Source: Bacteroidota bacterium (GTDB lineage: Bacteria > Bacteroidota > Bacteroidia > Chitinophagales > Chitinophagaceae). Taken from it: 34,143 nucleotides of DNA. Of the stretch, positions 17,740-23,879 are shown one piece after another. Position 1 is the stretch's first letter. Every line of letters begins with the position of its first letter. The notes below the pieces were generated by a model. That model saw nothing but the letters and a program-made list of their open reading frames with translations, made no database searches and was not told the DNA's origin. Location of the stretch: the NCBI GenBank assembly GCA_018970395.1, contig JAGWWM010000025.1, positions 1 to 34,143 of the forward strand. Reading direction: 5' to 3'. The position numbers were made by a program, and so were the translations under genes.

Positions 17740-18873
17740 ATGATCCGGCGCGCATTAGAGCATACCATACGATCTCGCCTGCATTCGGGTAAAGCCATCT
17801 TGTTAATGGGCCCCCGACAGGTGGGTAAAACGACTTTGCTGAAAAAACTCTTCCCCTTACAGGAAGAGGTATTATGGCTGGAGGGAGACGAAAAAGATGT
17901 CCAGGATTTATTTGAAAACGCAAGTGCTTCCAGATTGAAAGCTTTTTTTGGAAAAAAAAAGACAGTTATCATAGACGAAGCGCAGCGCATTAAGGAAATC
18001 GGCCTGAGAATGAAACTGATTACCGATCAAATCAAAGAGGTACAGCTGATTGCAACGGGCAGTTCTGCTTTTGAACTGGCGAATCGCCTTAACGAACCGC
18101 TCACCGGCAGAAAATGGGAATACAAAATGTATCCTGTTTCTTTTGAAGAAATGGTGACCCATCATGGTTTCCTGGAAGAAAAACGGTTGCTTCCGCATCG
18201 GCTGGTATTCGGTTATTACCCGGAAGTGGTTACTAATCCTGGCAAGGAAAGGGATATTCTCAAACAATTATCGGACAGCTATCTTTATAAGGATGTGTTG
18301 TTGCTGGAGCAGATCAAAAAACCGGAAGCCATTGTGAAATTATTGCAGGCCTTGGCATACCAGATTGGCTCACAAGTCTCTTACAACGAGCTGTCCAATC
18401 TTACCGGATTAGACGCTAAAACGGTGGAGAAGTATATCTATGTACTGGAGCAAACCTATGTTGTTTTCAGATTGGGTTCCTTCAGCAGGAATCTTCGTTC
18501 TGAGTTGAAAAAAAGCAGGAAAATTTATTTTTATGACAATGGTATCCGAAATGCGCTCATTGCCAATTTTAATCCGATAGAGAGCCGGATGGACGCCGGC
18601 GCATTATGGGAGAATTTCTTAATGTCTGAACGGAAAAAATATCTCGAATACCACCGGCAATGGGTCAATGCCTGGTACTGGCGCACCAAAGAACAGAACG
18701 AGATTGATTACATTGAAGAGGCGGGAGGAATGCTGCACGCCTACGAATTCAAATGGAACCCCAAGGCGAAAGTGAGATTACCTAAAACTTTTTTACTCAC
18801 CTATCCGAATAGTCAGTTTACCATCATCCATCCGCAGAATGTAGAGGAGTTTTTACGTTTCCCGCTCCTATAG
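17740..18873 (+). CDS. AAA_14/DUF4143 ATPase with PD-(D/E)XK-like C-terminus (paralog 2)
   Basis: A 377-aa relative of the previous ATPase, clearly diverged from it. Walker A is GPRQVGKT (24-31), Walker B VIIDEAQ (D79, E80), then ATGSSA and LTGRKWEY (about 121-128). The winged-helix region lies at about 207-245 (VSYNELSNLTGLDAKTV). The nuclease-like core is E291 (ALWENF), D323 (NEIDYIE) and E336-x-K338 (AYEFKW). The start ATG follows an A-rich leader (CAATAAAA). A run of nine A bases at 17952-17960 just before Walker B could allow slippage. The stop codon lies inside the palindrome GCTCCTATAGGAGC. The role is unknown, and DNA binding plus ATP hydrolysis are inferred from motifs. Confidence 0.88.
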   Translation: MIRRALEHTIRSRLHSGKAILLMGPRQVGKTTLLKKLFPLQEEVLWLEGDEKDVQDLFENASASRLKAFFGKKKTVIIDEAQRIKEIGLRMKLITDQIKEVQLIATGSSAFELANRLNEPLTGRKWEYKMYPVSFEEMVTHHGFLEEKRLLPHRLVFGYYPEVVTNPGKERDILKQLSDSYLYKDVLLLEQIKKPEAIVKLLQALAYQIGSQVSYNELSNLTGLDAKTVEKYIYVLEQTYVVFRLGSFSRNLRSELKKSRKIYFYDNGIRNALIANFNPIESRMDAGALWENFLMSERKKYLEYHRQWVNAWYWRTKEQNEIDYIEEAGGMLHAYEFKWNPKAKVRLPKTFLLTYPNSQFTIIHPQNVEEFLRFPLL

Positions 18874-18899
18874 GAGCACCTGTCCCGCCTCTGGCGGGA
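18864..18899. terminator. Palindrome over the stop codon plus GC hairpin
   Basis: GCTCCTATAGGAGC (18864-18877) is a perfect palindrome that includes the TAG stop at 18871-18873. TCCCGCC-TCT-GGCGGGA (18883-18899) is a 7-bp stem. Neither has a following T tract. The second resembles the dispersed CCGCC...GGCGG repeats. Confidence 0.45.
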
Positions 18900-19003
18900 T
18901 AGACTAAGGCGGAGGATACAATGCTTGCCCTCCAAAAAAATCCCTGCAAATGTTTGTTCGTCTTGTTAAATTGTCTTTACTTGCATAAACTAAAATAAAA
19001 AAA

Positions 19004-19480
19004 ATGAAAAAATTCCTCCTTTCCATTTTTGCCATAGCCGTTACAATGCATAGTCAGGCACAAACTGCTATTGCTGCCGGCGGCACCACCGCTACCGGAA
19101 CCGGTGGGTCGGTTTCCTTCACCATCGGACAAATTGCCTACACTACCGTTACCGGAACAGGCGGATCAATATCTGAAGGGGTACAGCAAACCTACCGGGT
19201 ATCTGCTCCTACCGCCATTGAAGAAAATACAATTAGTCTGAAAGCACAAATATTCCCTAACCCGGCAACGGATGTGCTGATGCTGACCGTAGAAAACTCA
19301 GATTTCAAAAACTTGAATTATCAGTTGATGGATGTTAGCGGCAAGCTCCTTTCTCAGGATCGGCTGAATCGTTCTGCTACTCAGATCAATGTAGCTTCAT
19401 TGCCCAATGGTTCTTATTTCGTAAGGGTATTGTCTAAATCCAAACTCCTCAAGACATTTACTATTGTCAAACAAAAATAA
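19004..19480 (+). CDS. Small T9SS-secreted protein
   Basis: This 158-aa protein has a signal peptide (MKKFLLSIFAIAVTMHSQAQ, cleavage after residue 20). A short Gly/Thr-rich segment follows (GGSVSFTIGQIAYTT...GVQQTY), a pattern common in small Bacteroidota sorted proteins. A T9SS type A sorting domain runs from about residue 82 (IFPNPATDVLMLTV...DVSGKLLSQ...GSYFVRVL). More than half of the mature protein is the sorting tail, so the passenger is only about 60 residues. It is followed after 32 bp by the fasciclin lipoprotein gene in the same direction and may share a transcript with it. Function is unknown. Confidence 0.85.
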   Translation: MKKFLLSIFAIAVTMHSQAQTAIAAGGTTATGTGGSVSFTIGQIAYTTVTGTGGSISEGVQQTYRVSAPTAIEENTISLKAQIFPNPATDVLMLTVENSDFKNLNYQLMDVSGKLLSQDRLNRSATQINVASLPNGSYFVRVLSKSKLLKTFTIVKQK

Positions 19481-19512
19481 TTCTTAATTCCTTTTTTAAA
19501 TAAACCCCAATC

Positions 19513-20580
19513 ATGTTCAATCAAATCAAAAAAATCTCAACGTTTGTGCTTGCGGCCGGAATGTTTTCTACTGCTCTTGTTTCGTGTAAAAAAGATAAAA
19601 CAGAGGATAGCGGTAGCGGCGGAAATGCTTCTTTATCCATTATTTCAAAAGTTAATCAGGATCCTGAATTATCCTATATTAAAAATGCATTAGGAATTGC
19701 AGGATTGGCAGACACCCTTTCGAAATCAGGGGCTAAGTTTACTTTTTTCGCACCGGTAAATGCCACACTTGATTCTCTTACCTATCAAGGAGTTAAATAT
19801 TCCAAATTACTTACCGATACTGTTAATGGTTATTCGGTAAATACTACCAGGGAAGAACTTCGCTATCATATTGTAAAAGGAACCTATCGCTCAGGTGATA
19901 TTCCTGCGGGAACAAAAAATCTTAAAGTTTTTACAATTAATATTCCCGAAGATTCTCTTTTTGTAACAAAAGCTACCAATAATTCTATTTATGTAAATGG
20001 AGTAAAAGTGGATGATGCGAAAAAAGATATTACGGTCGGTAATGGGGTAATTCATAAACTGGTTCATAATAAGGCTACCGAAGAATATGGTTATTTGGAA
20101 CTACCTAGTAGCAAAAATGTATATGATTTGATTAAAACCACCCCTGGATTAGATTCATTGGCTAAAATGATTGATCGGGCTGCTTCTTTTGATGCCACAC
20201 TTATTCCGGCCTTAAAAAATAATATTGTAACTGTTGCTGCGCCAGTTAATTCAGAATTGTCTAAGTTAATTCAGGCTTTTGGAGGTAATATCAATAATAT
20301 TTCTCCTGCTGTAATTGCCAGTGTATTGAAAAATCATGTTATGCTCAGTCGTGAATTTTTAATCAATTTAGCTATCGCCACTTCTTCGCCTGATGCGGGT
20401 GTACCCACCTTAAGCGGAAAAAAATTAGGCTATACAATCGCTAAATTTGATGCTTTTGGCGGAGCTCAACTTCCCGCATTTTATATTTTAAAAGATAAGC
20501 CTGTTCCTCTTCTCGCTTCTGATTTTATGTGTAAAAACGGGGTAGTTCATTTGATTTATGGAGTAATTCTTGATAAGTAA
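19513..20580 (+). CDS. Fasciclin (FAS1) domain lipoprotein, two domains
   Basis: This 355-aa protein has a lipoprotein signal with the lipobox LVSC (Cys25), followed by KKDKTED, a charged stretch of the kind seen on exported Bacteroidota lipoproteins. Domain 1 (about 42-198) has FTFFAPVNATL (76-86), the YHIV motif (118-121) and GNGVIHKL near its end, all hallmarks of FAS1 domains. Domain 2 (about 205-355) repeats the pattern in weaker form (VTVAAPVNSEL, LKNHVML, NGVVHLIYGV). FAS1 proteins mediate adhesion or polymer binding, and many Bacteroidota genomes carry them as outer-surface lipoproteins. A strong hairpin 27 bases after the stop codon ends the transcript. Confidence 0.88.
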   Translation: MFNQIKKISTFVLAAGMFSTALVSCKKDKTEDSGSGGNASLSIISKVNQDPELSYIKNALGIAGLADTLSKSGAKFTFFAPVNATLDSLTYQGVKYSKLLTDTVNGYSVNTTREELRYHIVKGTYRSGDIPAGTKNLKVFTINIPEDSLFVTKATNNSIYVNGVKVDDAKKDITVGNGVIHKLVHNKATEEYGYLELPSSKNVYDLIKTTPGLDSLAKMIDRAASFDATLIPALKNNIVTVAAPVNSELSKLIQAFGGNINNISPAVIASVLKNHVMLSREFLINLAIATSSPDAGVPTLSGKKLGYTIAKFDAFGGAQLPAFYILKDKPVPLLASDFMCKNGVVHLIYGVILDK

Positions 20581-20606
20581 ACTTTTGTTCAAACATATAA
20601 TATGTT

Positions 20607-20640
20607 CCAACGGCGGGTAAAACCCGCCGTTGGTGTTTTA
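20607..20640 (+). terminator. Intrinsic terminator after the fasciclin gene
   Basis: The 12-bp perfect stem CCAACGGCGGGT/ACCCGCCGTTGG with an AAA loop (20607-20633) is followed by TGTTTTA. It starts 27 bases after the stop codon. Confidence 0.8.
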
Positions 20641-20661
20641 CAGGAGTCAGAACTGAGATAT

Positions 20662-20717
20662 CCCCCTCTTTGAGGGGGTGAAGGGGGAGGTCTTCCCTCG
20701 CCTTCGGCGGCGACACC
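20662..20717. repeat. G/C-rich hairpin repeat, copy 2, plus a GGCGACACC palindrome
   Basis: The 17-mer CCCCCTCTTTGAGGGGG is identical to the copy at 15925 and again precedes AAGGGGGAG. Downstream, CGCC-TTC-GGCG (20699-20709) and CGACACC (20711-20717) match the repeat family at 21.9-22.7 kb. Confidence 0.75.
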
Positions 20718-20733
20718 ATTATGACCAATTTTC

Positions 20734-20781
20734 AAGTAATTTAAATATCAAATTAATTAAATTACTTAATTTTGAATTACT
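20734..20781. promoter_or_regulatory. 11-bp inverted repeat operator before AAA ATPase 3
   Basis: AAGTAATTTAA (20734-20744) and its exact complement TTAAATTACTT (20757-20767) are 12 bases apart. A third half-site AATTACT (20775-20781) abuts the ATG. The exact -7 element TAATTTTG lies at 20767-20774, so transcription would begin at or very near the ATG and the message may be almost leaderless. Confidence 0.6.
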
Positions 20782-21912
20782 ATGTATATCATCAATAGGC
20801 AATTAATATCGGTCATTAAAGATTTATTGAAAACCAATAAAGTATTGCTGATTCAAGGTACCAGGAGAGTAGGAAAGACCTTTTTATTGAAAAAAATAAC
20901 AGAGACCTATCTGGGAAAATACAAATGGTTGAATGGAGAGGATTTTGATATCCAGGAACTCTTAAAAAATCGGTCAGCAGCAAATTATAAACGCCTCATT
21001 GGAGATGCTGAATTATTGGTGATTGATGAAACGCAAATGATTCCGGAAATCGGGTGGGTGCTGAAGTTAATGATTGATTCCAATGAAAAATTATCCATTC
21101 TCGCCACCGGCTCTTCCACATTTGATCTGATGAACAAAACAGGCGAACCGCTTACCGGAAGAAAACGATCTTTTATGCTCTATCCTGTTGCACAAATGGA
21201 ATTAGGAAATGATCTGCTGCAAGCGAAAAGAATGCTGGAAGAGAGACTGATTTTTGGCGCTTATCCTGAACTTTTTAATGTGGAGGGAAACGATAACAAA
21301 ATCATTTACTTAAAGGAATTGATGCAGTCATATTTGCTCAAAGACATCCTCGCCTTTTCCGGTATTCGTCATTCCGAAAAGATCGTTGGATTATTACGAC
21401 TGATTGCATACCAGGTCGGATCGGAAGTTTCTTACCAGGAAATCGCTGCTCAGCTCGGCATCAATAAATTAACGGTAGAAAATTATCTTGATTTACTGAG
21501 TAAAGTATTCATCATTTATAAATTGCCTGCTTACAGTACCAACCAACGCAAGGAAGTTTCCAAAACTGCCAAATGGTATTTCTATGACAATGGCATTCGC
21601 AATGCTATCATCAATGATTTTCGGATGCCCGTATTGAGAATTGATATGGGACAATTATGGGAGAACTATATATTGTCCGAACGAATGAAGCACAACGCCT
21701 ATAGCGGTCGTATGGTACAATATTTTTTCTGGCGAAATTATAATCAGCAGGAGGTGGATTTGATAGAACTTGAAAATGGTCGGTTGCATGCTTTTGAATG
21801 CAAATTCACCTTGAATAAAAAGATCAAGATACCTCCTGCTTTTGCCGCGGCCTATCCAAATGTATTATTTGAGGTGATTCATCGGGAGAATTATCTTGAT
21901 TTTATTTGTTAA
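20782..21912 (+). CDS. AAA_14/DUF4143 ATPase with PD-(D/E)XK-like C-terminus (paralog 3)
   Basis: This 376-aa protein is the most diverged of the three ATPases here. Walker A is GTRRVGKT (26-33), Walker B LLVIDETQ (D82, E83; the usual DEAQ is DETQ), then ATGSST and PLTGRKRSF in place of LTGRKWEY. The winged-helix region contains VSYQEIAAQLGINKLTV. The C-terminal core is LWENY, QEVDLIE and AFECKF, again E...D...E-x-K. The ATG is preceded by a palindromic operator with an embedded promoter element. The 3' end runs directly into AAC heptads and a GC-palindrome array. Function is unknown, as for its relatives. Confidence 0.87.
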   Translation: MYIINRQLISVIKDLLKTNKVLLIQGTRRVGKTFLLKKITETYLGKYKWLNGEDFDIQELLKNRSAANYKRLIGDAELLVIDETQMIPEIGWVLKLMIDSNEKLSILATGSSTFDLMNKTGEPLTGRKRSFMLYPVAQMELGNDLLQAKRMLEERLIFGAYPELFNVEGNDNKIIYLKELMQSYLLKDILAFSGIRHSEKIVGLLRLIAYQVGSEVSYQEIAAQLGINKLTVENYLDLLSKVFIIYKLPAYSTNQRKEVSKTAKWYFYDNGIRNAIINDFRMPVLRIDMGQLWENYILSERMKHNAYSGRMVQYFFWRNYNQQEVDLIELENGRLHAFECKFTLNKKIKIPPAFAAAYPNVLFEVIHRENYLDFIC

Positions 21913-22043
21913 CTCCCAACCCACAACCTCCAACAGTTTTTCCCCGCCTCCGGCGGCGACACCCGCCGCTCCGCGGCATCGACACCAGCGCAGCCGACAA
22001 CCCGCCTCCGGCGGCGACACCCCGACAACTGTTGATTTGTTTA
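21911..22043. repeat. Composite intergenic repeat, copy 1
   Basis: The element has three parts. Four heptads of the form AACNNNN (21911-21938) come first. GC-rich palindromes follow (CCGCCTCCGGCGG, GCCGCTCCGCGGC, CCGCCTCCGGCGG), joined by CGACACC and CAGCGCAGCCGACAA. The last part is the 20-mer GACAACTGTTGATTTGTTTA (22024-22043). The first palindrome unit lacks about 12 bases compared with the full 67-bp unit at 22505. A few more AAC heptads lie at 22069-22089. Confidence 0.8.
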
Positions 22044-22152
22044 TTCGTTAAGAGGTTTGGGAGCTGTTAACCACCAACAGATAACTTTTTGCTATTGCCT
22101 TCCTACTTGACCTTCACCAAGGAGCACAACGCCCTTTCTACCTTTGAAAAAT

Positions 22153-22401
22153 TTATTTCAAATACGCACTCAGCAAAGCGAACATAATACCTGATAATAT
22201 ACCAATGGTTCCAATCCAAAAAGCAAACATCCATTTGATAATATCCACTTTGTCTTGCTTAGTCAGAAATACACTTGTTTTTTCCTGCAGACGTTTATCG
22301 ACTTTGTTTTCCATGTACTCTACAAAGATTTTGGCTTTTTCTTTTCCTATCTGTTCTGATAGCGTTTCAAATAATTCGATTTCCGATACAGAATTGCTCA
22401 T
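22153..22401 (-). CDS. Small coiled-coil, single-pass membrane protein (DUF1640-like)
   Basis: This 82-aa protein opens SNSVSEIELFETLSEQIGKEKA and aligns with the 86-aa protein at 16053 (VSEI.LF.TL...G...A...VE). A helical, charged middle (MENKVDKRLQEKTSVFLTKQDK) leads into one C-terminal transmembrane segment (about 55-80, WMFAFWIGTIGILSGIMFALL). It converges on AAA ATPase 3 and lies between two copies of the composite repeat. Function is unknown. Two of the three ATPases in this window have such a neighbour. Confidence 0.7.
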   Translation of the reverse strand: MSNSVSEIELFETLSEQIGKEKAKIFVEYMENKVDKRLQEKTSVFLTKQDKVDIIKWMFAFWIGTIGILSGIMFALLSAYLK

Positions 22402-22479
22402 GGATGTTTTTAGAATTAGAGGGTGGTAAAATAGGTTTTGTGCTTTTAAGGCAGGGTAAAATTAGCGAAATTTTCTTGA

Positions 22480-22681
22480 AACCCACAACCGCTAACAGTT
22501 TTCCCCCGCCTCCGGCGGCGACACCCCGACAACCTGCCGCTCCGCGGCATCGACACCAGCGCAGCCGACAACCCGCCTCCGGCGGCGACACCCCGACAAC
22601 CTGCCTCTCCGCGGCATCGACACCAGCGCAGCCGACAACCCGCCTCCGGCGGCGACATCCCGACAACTGTTGATTTGTTTA
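22480..22681. repeat. Composite intergenic repeat, copy 2, with 67-bp tandem units
   Basis: AAC heptads (22480-22500) lead into two full 67-bp units (22505-22571 and 22572-22638, nearly identical) and a partial third (22639-22661). The element ends with the 20-mer GACAACTGTTGATTTGTTTA at 22662-22681. Each unit holds a CCGCCTCCGGCGG-type and a GCCGCTCCGCGGC-type palindrome. The block is far richer in G and C than its surroundings. Open frames on both strands here come only from this composition. Confidence 0.85.
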
Positions 22682-22705
22682 GAGTTTAAGGTTGATGGGT
22701 TTATT

Positions 22706-22990
22706 TTACGCAGCAATTGGATTCACTTTAACTTGTCCGCCAACTGCTCTTAATACTTTCATGATCGTGGAAAACTGTGGTTTTGATCCTTCAGATAAGG
22801 CCTTATATAGACTTGGTCTGCTTAAACCTGATTTCTCGGCTATCTTAGTCATTCCGATTGCTTTTGCAACATGACCGATCGCCTCAATCAATTCTTCTTC
22901 GGTACCGTTTTCTAATACTTCATTTAGATATGCTGCAATCATTTCGTTGTTGTCTAAATAATCTGTTATGTCGAATTTACTTGTATCCAT
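22706..22990 (-). CDS. higA: HigA-type antitoxin (addiction module antidote protein)
   Basis: This 94-aa protein begins MDTSKFDITDYLDN. It contains NEMIAAYLNEVLENG and an XRE-like helix-turn-helix, MTKIAEKSGLSRPSLYKAL, followed by FSTIMKVLRAVGGQVKV. This fits the addiction-module antidote family next to RelE/HigB killers. It neutralises the toxin and usually represses the operon. I chose the ATG at 22990-22988, five bases after the toxin stop codon, over an in-frame ATG at 23014 that would overlap the toxin, because FDITDYL is where family members begin. The toxin-first gene order is the HigBA order. Confidence 0.88.
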   Translation of the reverse strand: MDTSKFDITDYLDNNEMIAAYLNEVLENGTEEELIEAIGHVAKAIGMTKIAEKSGLSRPSLYKALSEGSKPQFSTIMKVLRAVGGQVKVNPIAA

Positions 22991-22995
22991 ATTTT

Positions 22996-23292
22996 TTATT
23001 TTAATGATTTCCAAATTTCTTTTGCTTTTTGAATGTCTTTTTGTTGGGTTGATTTATCGCCGCCAATTAATAAAATAATTATTTTCCCATCTTTCTCTTT
23101 AAAATAAACTCTATAGCCTTTTGCATAATTTATTTTAAGTTCCTTTATTCCGTCACCGACAGGTTCGCAATCACCAAAATGTTCATCTTTCTCCAGTTTT
23201 TGAATTCGGAGTAAAATTTTCGCCTTGGCGCGTAAATCTTTCAATTTCCTTAACCACTTGTCAAATGTTACCGTTTTTTCAATTAGATACAT
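22996..23292 (-). CDS. higB: HigB/RelE-type toxin (addiction module killer protein)
   Basis: This 98-aa protein begins MYLIEKTVTFDKWL. The motifs LKDLRAKAKILLRIQKLE, PVGDGIKELKI, GYRVYF and LLIGGDKSTQQKDIQKA are those of the RelE/ParE-superfamily killer family, mRNA interferases that inhibit translation. It is followed after five bases by its antitoxin. The frame is open 45 codons further upstream, but that part crosses a palindrome, and the promoter element TAAATTTG lies between, so I take the ATG at 23292-23290. The pair may stabilise this accessory region. Confidence 0.88.
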   Translation of the reverse strand: MYLIEKTVTFDKWLRKLKDLRAKAKILLRIQKLEKDEHFGDCEPVGDGIKELKINYAKGYRVYFKEKDGKIIILLIGGDKSTQQKDIQKAKEIWKSLK

Positions 23293-23316
23293 GTTAGGTG
23301 TGTATTCATTTGGATA

Positions 23317-23324
23317 CAAATTTA
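23317..23324 (-). promoter_or_regulatory. -7 promoter element of the toxin-antitoxin operon
   Basis: On the minus strand this reads TAAATTTG, an exact TAnnTTTG match, 24 bases before the toxin ATG. I see no TTG at the usual distance upstream. Confidence 0.45.
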
Positions 23325-23373
23325 TGCGATTTTTAATAATAATAGCGTATCTTTCAACCAACGATAAATCCGC

Positions 23374-23473
23374 CCGCGTCTTACGAAGCAGGCGGACGCG
23401 GCGAACAACGATCAACGAATCTGACACCCGCCGCTCTGTGGCATCGACACCCCGACAACTGTTGATTTGTTTA
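23374..23473. repeat. Composite intergenic repeat, copy 3 (degenerate)
   Basis: CCGCGTC...GACGCGG (23374-23401) is a 7-bp inverted repeat. A unit with CCCGCCGCTCTGTGGCATCGACACCCC-like sequence follows, with one palindrome arm decayed (TGTGG for CGCGG). The copy ends in the same 20-mer GACAACTGTTGATTTGTTTA (23454-23473). Confidence 0.75.
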
Positions 23474-23685
23474 TTTGTTGATTCGTTTAGGTGGTTTAGA
23501 GTTTAGAATTTTAGGAGCAACAACCAATAACCAATAACCCACAACCCCCAACAAATAACTTACAACCTACAACCATTAAAATCCCCCTAAAAATTTGTTA
23601 AATTTATTTTTTCCACTAACTTTATGAAAATCATTGAATTTTACCCCTAACGTAACTTTTTGATAACATTAAGTTAATACCTTTT
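23474..23685. other. AT-rich intergenic stretch without genes
   Basis: Apart from the heptad tract listed separately, I see only low-complexity AT-rich sequence and no frame that reads as a protein. Confidence 0.5.
23522..23577. repeat. Eight AACNNNN heptads in phase
   Basis: AAC recurs every 7 bases eight times without a slip, with variable second parts (CAAT, CAAT, CCAC, CCCC, AAAT, TTAC, CTAC, CATT). Confidence 0.8.
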
Positions 23686-23718
23686 TTTGGAGGTTTTTGA
23701 GAAGGCGGTCTATTTTTG
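23686..23718 (+). promoter_or_regulatory. Promoter of giant gene 3
   Basis: TTTG (23686-23689) and TATTTTTG (23711-23718, exact TAnnTTTG) are 21 bp apart. The start of transcription would be near 23724, about 155 nt before the ATG at 23880. Confidence 0.6.
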
Positions 23719-23824
23719 TGTGAAATCCAATGTATCCTTTCAAAACCGCGCATAATCGCTTGACTGAACCATTACGTAGTTTGTCTTAAAGTTTTAGATC
23801 TAATATATCCTTGAGGAATCATCC

Positions 23825-23856
23825 CTGCAAAGGCATGATGCTAATGCAGCTTTTTT
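23825..23856 (+). terminator. Hairpin plus six T bases in the leader of giant gene 3 (possible attenuator)
   Basis: CTGCA/TGCAG enclose AAG/TAA and an inner GCA/TGC stem with a TGA loop, giving a symmetrical hairpin (23825-23849). C and TTTTTT follow. It lies between the promoter and the ATG, 24 bases before the start codon. The stem is short, so termination would be weak. Confidence 0.35.
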
Positions 23857-23879
23857 AACAGGAAGCAAAACTGATTGGT

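Noticed and set aside
16422-21912. AAA ATPases as IstB-type transposition helpers
   Set aside because: The LTGRKWEY signature and DUF4143 tail place them in the AAA_14 group. There is no transposase partner, and no terminal inverted repeats of an insertion sequence were seen.
22275-22716. Open frames on both strands over the GC-rich array
   Set aside because: They arise from the 67-bp tandem repeat, which has few stop codons in any frame, and encode only repeated Arg/Gly/Cys-rich sequence.
22991-23014. Earlier ATG for the HigA antitoxin
   Set aside because: It would overlap the toxin's last codons and add eight residues not seen in the family. The ATG at 22990 fits better.
23293-23427. N-terminal extension of the HigB toxin by 45 codons
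   Set aside because: The extension crosses the degenerate palindromic repeat and contains the promoter element TAAATTTG. Family members begin at the MYLIEKT position.
23522-23577. AAC heptads as a CRISPR-like or integron element
   Set aside because: The period is only 7 bases, there are no spacers, and no Cas or integrase gene is nearby.
23736-23879. Known riboswitch (for example c-di-GMP type) in the leader of giant gene 3
   Set aside because: GCAAAGG and GGAAGCAAAAC words are reminiscent, but the paired helices and conserved junctions of GEMM-type riboswitches cannot be drawn.
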